Under the pieces are notes generated by a model. It saw nothing but the letters and a program-made list of their open reading frames with translations, did no database searches and had not been told where the DNA came from. From contig NZ_FNVO01000001.1 in assembly GCF_900108175.1 (NCBI RefSeq), positions 771,499-835,498 on the forward strand: a stretch of DNA of 64,000 nucleotides, in the 5' to 3' direction. A program made the position numbers and the translations under genes. Of the stretch, positions 43,917 to 50,737 are shown piece by piece. Numbering within the stretch: position 1 is the first letter of the stretch; each line of letters starts with the position of its first letter. This stretch comes from Thermomonospora echinospora. Lineage in GTDB: Bacteria > Actinomycetota > Actinomycetes > Streptosporangiales > Streptosporangiaceae.

Positions 43917-44789
43917 ATGCTGATCGACAGCGACGCCTACCTGCGCGACACTCCCGCCTCGGGCCGGACGGTGCGCGTGGAGGAGCCCGCGCCGGGCGTT
44001 CGCCTCCTCACTTTGGACCGGGAGCACCGGCTCAACGCCATGTCCGGCGAGCTGATCAAGGATCTGCACACCGCGCTCGACGGCATCGCCGTGGACGAGG
44101 ACTGCCGCGTTGTCGTCGTCACCGGTGCGGGACGGGCGTTCTGCGCAGGGCTCGACCTGCACGAACCCCCGGCCCGCGAGGCCGCTCCAGCGGCGACGGA
44201 GGAGGCGGCCGCACGGCGCCGGAGCCCTCAGGCGGGCATGCACGTCCAGCAGGCCATCGCCTCGCTCGTCCCGAAGCTGCGCAACCTGCGGCAGCCGGTC
44301 ATCGCCGCCGTCAACGGCCCGGCCTCCGGCGGTGGCTTCGCATTGGCCCTGGCCAGCGACGTCCGGATCGCCGCCGCGTCCGCCAGGTTCAACGCGGCGT
44401 TCGTGAAGATCGGCCTGTCCGGCTGTGACATCGGCGTCAGCTGGCTGTTGCCCCGCCTGATCGGCGCGGGCCTCTCCCATGAACTGCTGCTCACCGGCCG
44501 CTTCGTGGACGCCACGGAGGCACTGCGCATCGGCCTGGTCAGCCGGGTCGTCGAGGACGGCTCGGTGGTCCAAGCGGCCTTGGAGACCGCCGCTCTCATC
44601 TGCGCCAACAGCCCTATGGGCGTATGGATGACCAAGGAGGTCGCCTGGAGCCAGCTGGAGGTCGGCAGCCTCCAGGCCGGCATCGACTTGGAGAACCGGA
44701 CCCAGATCCTCACCTCCTACACCCGCGACCAGACCGAACAGATCACCTCCTTCCTGCAGCGTCGCCCCCCGGAGTACACCGACTCCTGA
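43917..44789 (+). CDS. Enoyl-CoA hydratase/isomerase family protein
   Basis: A 290-residue crotonase-fold protein with the oxyanion-hole segments GAGRAFCAGLDL and NGPASGGGFALALASD, and the KIGLSGCDIGVSWLLPR block. A Glu usually follows in the active site; here the second acid is not obvious, so hydratase and isomerase cannot be told apart. It follows the SDR in one operon and is ended by a strong terminator at 44928. Confidence 0.87.
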   Translation: MLIDSDAYLRDTPASGRTVRVEEPAPGVRLLTLDREHRLNAMSGELIKDLHTALDGIAVDEDCRVVVVTGAGRAFCAGLDLHEPPAREAAPAATEEAAARRRSPQAGMHVQQAIASLVPKLRNLRQPVIAAVNGPASGGGFALALASDVRIAAASARFNAAFVKIGLSGCDIGVSWLLPRLIGAGLSHELLLTGRFVDATEALRIGLVSRVVEDGSVVQAALETAALICANSPMGVWMTKEVAWSQLEVGSLQAGIDLENRTQILTSYTRDQTEQITSFLQRRPPEYTDS

Positions 44790-44927
44790 CCGCGCACCTC
44801 ACCCTCAGCGCCGACGTGACCTGTGGAAGATCCCTGAAACAGCGCTGACCAGGCCCGGCCGGAGCCGCTGACCCGGTCAGCCCGCCGAAGTTGGATTCAC
44901 GGCCATTGGCGCCTTTCGCCCTCGGGT

Positions 44928-44963
44928 GAGCCCCGCCAGGCGTGGTGGAGCGTGGCGGGGCTC
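44928..44963. terminator. Rho-independent terminator
   Basis: Perfect 11-bp arms (GAGCCCCGCCA and complement), a 14-base loop and CTTTTG tail on the plus strand. It ends the enoyl-CoA hydratase transcript and may also serve the convergent small gene. Confidence 0.85.
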
Positions 44964-44982
44964 TTTTGAGCGGGGGCCGGCG

Positions 44983-45555
44983 TCAGGGCTGGGATTCGGG
45001 TTCGGGGTCGGTGTCGGCGGGTGGGGCGGGTCGGGTTGTGGCGCGGGTCAGGTAGACGATCTTTCCGGTGGTGTCGCTGAGCCAGAGCCGGTGGCCGGGT
45101 CGCGGACCGGGGAGGGCGGGCTGTTCGTAGGCGATGGCCTGGTCGGTGTCGGGATTGATGTCGATCCGGGCCCACTCCAGCAGCCAGGCCGGCTCGTCAC
45201 CGTCGGTTTCCAGCCGCAGGTAGACCGGATGCTCTCCGTCCCGCCACGGGAAGGGCGGGGTGCGCGGGTCGTTGCCGGCGGCGTTGTCGATGTTGGCCTC
45301 CTCGCCGAGGACGAAGGTGGTCCGGGCCGCCCGGGCCAGGTCGTTCTCGTCGATGGACAGGGCGAACTCACGGCCGGCCAGTCCCAGGTACAGGCGGCTG
45401 CGGGTGTCGGCGTAGTCGGCGTCGGCGGTCCAGATCGTCGCCCGGACCTGCTGGATCGCCACCGCGACGGGGTCGGGCCGCGGCACGGGTGGCAGCGGCC
45501 GGTCCGGCTGGTCCTGGCCGGGCAGCCGGAAGCGGGGTTTGACGTAGGCGGTCAC
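44983..45555 (-). CDS. Hypothetical beta-rich protein, PLAT-like segment
   Basis: A 190-residue protein starting at GTG 45555 with GAAGGAGC upstream. The central part (SRLYLGLAGREFALS, then FVLGEEANI, then PVYLRLETDG-EPAWLLEWARI) has the strand pattern of PLAT/LH2-like beta sandwiches, which bind lipids or partners. Ends are Pro-rich and disordered-looking. No signal peptide is visible. It lies 43 bases after another small beta-rich gene in the same direction. Function unknown; the PLAT idea is tentative. Confidence 0.6.
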   Translation of the reverse strand: MTAYVKPRFRLPGQDQPDRPLPPVPRPDPVAVAIQQVRATIWTADADYADTRSRLYLGLAGREFALSIDENDLARAARTTFVLGEEANIDNAAGNDPRTPPFPWRDGEHPVYLRLETDGDEPAWLLEWARIDINPDTDQAIAYEQPALPGPRPGHRLWLSDTTGKIVYLTRATTRPAPPADTDPEPESQP

Positions 45556-45598
45556 GATGCTCCTTCCCGGAGGTGCGAGCGGCAGAGGGCGGTGCCGG

Positions 45599-46123
45599 TC
45601 ACAGCGCGGGGGCGTCGCCGATCTGCCAGATGTGGCCGATGGCCGGCTCGCCCAGCCACATCCGGGTGGGCTTGATGTAGACGTCGCCGGTCTGGATGCC
45701 GAAGTGGGGGCCCAGGGCGTAGTCGGGGAACATCGCAGGCACGATCAGGTAGCTGCTGCCGATCCCCTGGGAGGGGATGATGTGCCAGCGCTGCAGCACC
45801 TGCAGGCTGGTGCTGCGCTCCCGCAGACGCGGATGGTCGTTGGGGGTGGTGGAGGCGGTCAGCGCCCGGCGGCGGTGACCGCTCTCGATCCGGTAGGTGC
45901 CTCCCTCGTCGGCCACGATGTACCAGCGGTGCCCGGCCACGCTCGGGTCGGTCCGCAGGGCGTCCTCGTTCCAGATCTGGATGGCCTCGCCGACGTTGTC
46001 GTTGTAGTTGTCGGTGAACATGTAGCCGCCGGTGACGTCATGGACGATCATCTTGACGCCCTCGGTCAGTGAGACCTGGGAGGCGGCCGTCGAGGTCTGC
46101 GGGCTGATGTTGGCGGTGGGCAT
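45599..46123 (-). CDS. Hypothetical protein with ricin-type lectin-like pattern
   Basis: A 174-residue protein, start ATG 46123 with GGAAGGGAGGG upstream. It shows recurring strand-plus-W units (HRWYIVAD, LQRWHIIPSQ, IGHIWQIGD) of the kind seen in beta-trefoil ricin-B lectins and RICIN-like domains, but the QxW motif is imperfect. No signal peptide is visible. It forms a two-gene unit with the PLAT-like gene. A carbohydrate-binding or toxin-like role is possible; nothing in the sequence settles it. Confidence 0.55.
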   Translation of the reverse strand: MPTANISPQTSTAASQVSLTEGVKMIVHDVTGGYMFTDNYNDNVGEAIQIWNEDALRTDPSVAGHRWYIVADEGGTYRIESGHRRRALTASTTPNDHPRLRERSTSLQVLQRWHIIPSQGIGSSYLIVPAMFPDYALGPHFGIQTGDVYIKPTRMWLGEPAIGHIWQIGDAPAL

Positions 46124-46513
46124 GAGAGCCCTCCCTTCCAGAACATGAATCCCTCCAGCAACGCTGATTACCTTCCATGTCCGCCGCCGGCGAGAACCTG
46201 GAAGGACGGGACGGCATACTCCCCCCGATACAAGCTTTGAGTATCCGACTGGTGACTATTAGTTACGAAAGTCATCCTCGTCCTGGCAGGAAGTAACACA
46301 AGTCCACGGAGCCCGGCGAAGACCCAAGGGGTCGGTGGTGGTGCTGGCCGTCGGCATCGCCTGCGGTGTCGTCCTGGTGTTCGCCCGCTGATCCCGCGGC
46401 GTCCCGGGAGCGGGTCTTTCGCAGCCGACCATGGGCCGTTGGTCCCTGGCGGGCCGATCGGGGAGGCCGCAGGATGCCAGGAGATCATCAGCCTCCGTCC
46501 GGAAAGACGCCTC
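46124..46513. other. 390-bp divergent intergenic region
   Basis: Its left part is unusually AT-rich for this DNA near 46230-46290 and probably holds the promoter of the minus-strand pair. A GG(G)CC-type DosR-like box sits at 46433. A short open stretch ending at 46391 would encode a basic, then hydrophobic peptide, but it has no convincing start and is not annotated. Confidence 0.5.
46433..46446 (+). promoter_or_regulatory. DosR/DevR-like box
   Basis: GGGCCGTTGGTCCC resembles the core of the mycobacterial DosR box (GGGACTWWAGTCCC), 68 bases before the PPOX-family gene. It is imperfect alone but gains weight from two more boxes at 48786-48822. Confidence 0.5.
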
Positions 46514-46990
46514 ATGCCCGCTCATGTGCCCGATCTCGTCCACCCGACCGCCCCCAGCTGGCCGCGCCGGCGGATGCGGCGGTTGCGCGCCGCCGAGTCG
46601 CTGGAACTGCTGGGCGGCACGCCGCTGGGGCGGCTGTGCCTGGTCCTGTACGGGACTCCGACGATCCGTCCGGTCAACCATGTCGTCGAGCAGGGTGACG
46701 TGCTGTTCCGCACCCATGCGGGCTCGGCGGTGGCCGAGGCGGTGCGCGCCGGGGACCTGCTGGTCGCCTACGCGGCCGACGACATCGACCCGGCGACTCG
46801 GCTGGGCTGGAGCGTGGTGGTGAACGGCTGGGCCACGCCGGTCGAGGACCCCGCGGAGGCCGCCCGGCACCTGGCCCGGATCGACTCCTGGATCGGCGAC
46901 GAGGACGGCGTCAAGGACCAGGTGATCCGGATCCGCCCCGAGGTGGTCTTCGGTCACCGGGTGGTGGTCGAAGAGGAGGACGACGGCTGA
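46514..46990 (+). CDS. Pyridoxamine 5'-phosphate oxidase-fold flavoprotein
   Basis: A 158-residue split-barrel protein. GTPLGRLCLVLYGTPTIRPVNHVVEQGDVLFRT is cut here into blocks LGRLCLVLYG, RPVNHVV and VLFRTHAGS, all typical of the FMN/F420-binding PPOX-related family. Such proteins often belong to hypoxia or dormancy regulons in actinobacteria, which fits the DosR-like box upstream. GGAAAG precedes the ATG. A perfect 23-bp hairpin follows. Substrate unknown. Confidence 0.8.
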   Translation: MPAHVPDLVHPTAPSWPRRRMRRLRAAESLELLGGTPLGRLCLVLYGTPTIRPVNHVVEQGDVLFRTHAGSAVAEAVRAGDLLVAYAADDIDPATRLGWSVVVNGWATPVEDPAEAARHLARIDSWIGDEDGVKDQVIRIRPEVVFGHRVVVEEEDDG

Positions 46991-47000
46991 CGCGTTGCAC

Positions 47001-47051
47001 ACGTACGCCGAGGGCCGGATCCCGGTGCGGGATCCGGCCCTCGGCGTACGT
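47001..47051. terminator. Bidirectional hairpin terminator, 23-bp perfect stem
   Basis: Arms at 47001-47023 and 47029-47051 are exact reverse complements around a 5-base loop, between two convergent genes. Confidence 0.92.
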
Positions 47052-47074
47052 TCCCGGGCCACGTGTTGAAGGGT

Positions 47075-47704
47075 TCAGTCCTTCAGCGCCAGGTGCGGAT
47101 GGTGCAGGTCGAAGGCAGGCCGTTCGGAGCGGATCCGCGGGATGGCGGTGAAGTTATGCCGGGGCGGCGGGCAACTCGTCGCCCATTCCAGGGATCCGCA
47201 GTGACCCCACGGGTCGTCGGTCTCGACCCTGGCGCCGGTCCGCCAGGTGCGCCACACGTTCCACACGAACGGCAGGGTGGAGACGCTGAGCAGGAACGCG
47301 CCCACCGTGGACACCACGTTCAAGGTGGTGAACTCGGCCGCGTAGTCGGCGTAGCGGCGCGGGAAGCCCGCCACGCCCAGCCAGTGCTGCACCAGGAACG
47401 TGGCGTGGAAGCCGACGAACAGCGGGGTGGCGAACAGTAGCAGCATGATCAGGCCGTGCATGGTGAACGCCTGGTTGTACTGCTCGCCGGACACCAGCTG
47501 CAGGCCGGGCTGCGCCAGCTCGGCCCGCACCACCAGGGCCAGCACCCCGCCGATCAGGAAGAACGCGTACGAGGTGATCAGGTACAAATAACCGATCACC
47601 TTGTGGTCGGTGGAGGTCAGCCAGCCGACGAGGATCGAGCCCTTGCTCGGGGACCGTCGCAGCGCCGCAGGGGCGGAATCCGCCGCCGGTCTGGTCAGGG
47701 TCAT
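47075..47704 (-). pseudogene. ctaD: Cytochrome c oxidase subunit I with large in-frame internal deletion
   Basis: The 209 residues join the first part of CtaD ([19 protein letters not shown] to [12 protein letters not shown], residues 31-99) directly to its last part ([11 protein letters not shown] through [20 protein letters not shown] and [11 protein letters not shown]). Full-length CtaD has about 570 residues, so some 350-390 are missing, including all CuB and heme a3 ligands; only the low-spin heme His in TMHG remains. The break is at about residue 99 (near 47408), where both normal flanks contain an LFxGF sequence, so recombination between short repeats would explain it. The frame is kept and the ribosome context is normal. 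It cannot be an active oxidase. Confidence 0.88.
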
Positions 47705-47729
47705 TGCTCACTCCAGGGGGTCGCGCGCC

Positions 47730-47754
47730 CCGGCCGCGCCCCGGGCGCGGCCGG
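47730..47754. terminator. Hairpin between desaturase and ctaD remnant
   Basis: CCGGCCGCGCC and its complement form an 11-bp stem with a CCG loop just upstream of the ctaD remnant; it may end the desaturase transcript. Confidence 0.55.
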
Positions 47755-47768
47755 TGCGCGGGCGGGAT

Positions 47769-48716
47769 TCAGGGCAGGCGCTTGGCGGCGACCCGCGCGG
47801 GGTCGGGCCAGCGCACGTCATAGGCCAGCCGCAGCCGTTCCAGCAGCCGGATCAGTGCGGCGCTGGGGTCGAGCTGGCCGCGCAGCACGCCGTGCCGGGC
47901 GCTGGTGGCCAGCGCGTGGTGGAGGTTGTGCCACGACTCGCCGAGAGACGGCAGCGCGAGCCACCACACGTTGGTGGAACGGTCCCGGGTGGCGAACTGC
48001 CGTTTGCCGAACACGTGGCACAGCGAGTTCACCGACCAGGTGACCTGGTGGATCAGCCCGATGCGCACCAGCCCGCCCCAGAAGAACCCGCTGAGGGCGC
48101 CCTGCCAGGACCACGACCACAGCCCGCCGACCACGGCGGGCAGCAGCAGCGAGATCGCCACCCACAGCGGGAACAGCCGCGTCATCAGCGCCACGTCACG
48201 GTCGGCCAGCAGGTCGGGCGCATACCGGCGCTTGGGGGTCTGCTCCTTGTCGAACATCCAGCCCATGTGGGCGTGCAGCAGGCCGCGCACGAGCCCGCCC
48301 GGGGACCGGCCGTACTTCCACGGTGAGTGCGGGTCACCGTCCCGGTCGGAGTACCGATGGTGTTTGCGGTGGTCGGCGACCCACCGGGTGATCGGCCCCT
48401 CCAGGGCCATGCTCCCGGCGATGCCGAGGGCGTACCGCACCGGCCGGGGCGCCTTGAACGACCCGTGCGTGAAGTGCCGGTGGTAGCCGGCGGTGATGCC
48501 GAACCCGGTGACCAGGTACAGCACCGCCGTGATCACCACGTCCCGCCAGCCGAGCCCCCAGCCCCAGGCGACCGGCACGGCGGCGGCGACGGCCAGCAGC
48601 GGCACCGTGATGAACACCCCGATGAGGATCCGTTCCCAGGGTCTGGACTCCTCGTCCTCCATCGGGCCGACCGGCTCGGGGGCGTGCAGGCTGCCCACGC
48701 TGGTGCTGGGGGTCAC
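47769..48716 (-). CDS. Acyl-CoA/fatty acid delta-9-type desaturase
   Basis: A 315-residue membrane desaturase with the three His boxes HRHFTH, HRKHHR and HNLHHA, and four hydrophobic stretches. It inserts a double bond into fatty acyl chains, using electrons from an external donor. GTG 48716 has GGAAGGA 6 bases upstream; an ATG 39 bases further up is the alternative. Tandem DosR-like boxes lie about 75-105 bases upstream, which suggests induction at low oxygen. The ctaD remnant follows on the same strand. Confidence 0.9.
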   Translation of the reverse strand: MTPSTSVGSLHAPEPVGPMEDEESRPWERILIGVFITVPLLAVAAAVPVAWGWGLGWRDVVITAVLYLVTGFGITAGYHRHFTHGSFKAPRPVRYALGIAGSMALEGPITRWVADHRKHHRYSDRDGDPHSPWKYGRSPGGLVRGLLHAHMGWMFDKEQTPKRRYAPDLLADRDVALMTRLFPLWVAISLLLPAVVGGLWSWSWQGALSGFFWGGLVRIGLIHQVTWSVNSLCHVFGKRQFATRDRSTNVWWLALPSLGESWHNLHHALATSARHGVLRGQLDPSAALIRLLERLRLAYDVRWPDPARVAAKRLP

Positions 48717-48785
48717 GGCTGGTCCTTCCGCGTGCGTGCGACGACGACGCGTCATAGACCACCGCCACGGGCCTGCCCGGCGGCA

Positions 48786-48822
48786 GGGACGGACGGCCCG
48801 CCCGCCGAGGGACTTTGGTCCC
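48786..48822 (-). promoter_or_regulatory. Two tandem DosR/DevR-like boxes
   Basis: GGGACTTTGGTCCC (48809-48822) differs from the DosR core GGGACTWWAGTCCC at one position. GGGACGGACGGCCC (48786-48799) is a weaker copy 23 bp away, the usual spacing of two helical turns. They lie between the desaturase and the NmrA-type gene and could serve both. Confidence 0.65.
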
Positions 48823-48907
48823 TTCGTGCCGGAGCCCGGCCGGGGCCGCCCGCTCGTCGGCCGAAAACCCTTTGACAATGATGATCAGGGTGTCGAGGGT
48901 TGCTGCC

Positions 48908-49756
48908 GTGGACACCGAACCCAGCGGACTCGTTGCGGTCTGCGCCGCCTCCGGCGCTCTTGGCCGGCTGGTGGTCGATCGGCTGCTTGATCGCCTGCCC
49001 GCCGAGCAGATCGCGGTCGTGGTGCGCCGCCCGGCGGCCGTGGCCGATCTGGCGGCCCGGGGCGTGCAGGTACGCCATGGCGACTACGACCGGCCGGAGA
49101 GCCTGGTCAAGGCGTTCGACGCGGCGGCCCGGCTGCTGCTGATCTCCTCGCCCGAACTGGATCCCGGCCGGCGCGTGTCCCAGCACTTGGGCGCCGTCGA
49201 GGCCGCCAGGAGCGCCGGTGTCGGAGCCCTGGCCTATACCAGCGTGCTGGGCGCGGACGTCAGCGATGCCGGTGTGGCCGCCGCGCACCACGCCACGGAA
49301 AAGGCGATCTTGGCCAGTGGCCTGCCGTACACGATGCTCCGCCATCCCTTCTACAGCGAGGCGTTCTTGGCCCCGCAGGCACTGCGCGCCGCCGTCACCG
49401 CCGGTGAATTGGCCGACCCGACCGCAGGCCGGGGGATCAACACCGCGTTCCGCGCCGATTTGGCCGGGGCGGCCGTGCAGGTGCTGACCGGCTCCGGTCA
49501 CGCAGGCCGCGGCTATGACCTCACCGGCCCGCCGTGGACCTATCCCGAACTCGCCGCGACCCTCACCCGAGTCTCTGGTGTGCCAGTGGCCTGCCGCCCG
49601 CAGCCGCAGGAGATTCCCGGTCCGATGGGCTGGCTGTACGCCCAGGCCCGCGCAGGGACGTTGGAACGCCAGACCGACGATCTCGCCCACCTGCTCGGCC
49701 ATCCGGCCACCACTGTGGAGCAAGCCGTCACGGCCGCCCTCACCGCCACGGCCTGA
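48908..49756 (+). CDS. NmrA-family NAD(P)H-quinone oxidoreductase-like protein
   Basis: A 282-residue atypical SDR with AASGALGRLVVDRL as dinucleotide loop and a LRHPFYSEAF block, resembling the QOR2/NmrA quinone reductases. GTG 48908 is preferred: GAGGG lies 8 bases upstream and the protein then starts at the usual distance from the loop; ATGs at 48878 and 48881 are alternatives. The gap shared with the desaturase contains DosR-like boxes, so it may be part of the same low-oxygen response. Confidence 0.75.
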   Translation: MDTEPSGLVAVCAASGALGRLVVDRLLDRLPAEQIAVVVRRPAAVADLAARGVQVRHGDYDRPESLVKAFDAAARLLLISSPELDPGRRVSQHLGAVEAARSAGVGALAYTSVLGADVSDAGVAAAHHATEKAILASGLPYTMLRHPFYSEAFLAPQALRAAVTAGELADPTAGRGINTAFRADLAGAAVQVLTGSGHAGRGYDLTGPPWTYPELAATLTRVSGVPVACRPQPQEIPGPMGWLYAQARAGTLERQTDDLAHLLGHPATTVEQAVTAALTATA

Positions 49757-49779
49757 CTACGCCCACACGCTTGATAGCC

Positions 49780-49818
49780 GCGGGCGAGTACTGCGGCCTG
49801 CATCGGCAACTCGCCCGC
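49780..49818. terminator. Hairpin terminator between convergent genes
   Basis: Perfect 10-bp arms (GCGGGCGAGT and complement) around a 19-base loop, between the ends at 49756 and 49884. Confidence 0.6.
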
Positions 49819-49883
49819 AGCTACGCGATCACCTACTGGAACGCCCGCATCGGTCGCGCCGGCATCCCCGGTGGATCCTGGTG

Positions 49884-50528
49884 TCACTTTCGCCAGAACA
49901 GGTGGTGCGTCACGCCGCTCGGGCTGGGCACGACCTCATGGTGGAACCGGTCGAGGAGCTCATCGGGGGACTCCCAGAGCCGTAGCCCGGACCCGAGCTT
50001 CATCGGCGAGACCACCACGTGCATGGTGTCGACGAGGTCGGCGTCGAGGAACTGCCGGATGGTGGTGACCCCGCCGCCGAGCCGGACGTCCTTACCCTGC
50101 GCCGCCTCCCGCGCCTGTTCGAGGACCGTGGCCGGGTCGCCGCCGACGAAGTGGAACGTGGTGTCGGAGAGCGTGAACGAAGGACGTTCGTGGTGGGTCA
50201 TGACGAACACCGGGGTGTGGAACGGGGGCTCGTCACCCCACCAGCCGCGCCACTCGTGGTCCTTCCAGGGCCCACGCTGGGGCCCGAACTTGTTGCGGCC
50301 CATGATCTCGGCACCGATGTTGTGTGCGTAGTCCCGGATGAAGTAGTCGTCGAGGCCCCGGCTCCCTCCGGGGTCGGTGCGCATGGACCAACTCGCCGTG
50401 GCGCCGGCCCAGGCGAACAGCTTCTCGGGCTCGACGTGGCCGAACGGGCGCTCCAGGCTCTGGTCCTCGCCGGCACCGATTCCGTCACTGGAGACGTTGA
50501 AGTTCTGGACCCTCAGCAGCTGAGCCAT
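49884..50528 (-). CDS. Dihydrofolate reductase/RibD C-terminal family protein
   Basis: A 214-residue protein with the N-terminal NFNVSSDG strand, MGRNKFGP and the GGGVTTIRQFLDADLVD cofactor block of the RibD C-terminal/DHFR-like reductases found widely in actinobacteria. GGAGGAA precedes the ATG. Such proteins are NADPH-dependent reductases of mostly unknown substrate; classical folate reduction is unlikely because the folate-site residues are not evident. It stands alone, divergent from the ATPase-kinase gene. Confidence 0.82.
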   Translation of the reverse strand: MAQLLRVQNFNVSSDGIGAGEDQSLERPFGHVEPEKLFAWAGATASWSMRTDPGGSRGLDDYFIRDYAHNIGAEIMGRNKFGPQRGPWKDHEWRGWWGDEPPFHTPVFVMTHHERPSFTLSDTTFHFVGGDPATVLEQAREAAQGKDVRLGGGVTTIRQFLDADLVDTMHVVVSPMKLGSGLRLWESPDELLDRFHHEVVPSPSGVTHHLFWRK

Positions 50529-50737
50529 GTGTTCCTCCTGTGTGGTCGATGACGATGTGGAGACCCGCCGAGCCGGAAAAACTCATCGCTGTGTCCGGGA
50601 CCGGACGGAACCGGACCTCCTGGCGTTCTGACCTGCGAGAACTACCGAAGGCCGCACGCGTCATAGCCGGAACGAGCGTCATTTCCCATCCGGCTCGGTA
50701 GGGTTGTGGGGCACTCGAACGGTCGGCGAGGTTGGCT

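Noticed and set aside
46328-46391. Tiny frame encoding a basic then hydrophobic peptide
   Set aside because: No ATG and no GTG with a ribosome site before the hydrophobic part; probably chance.
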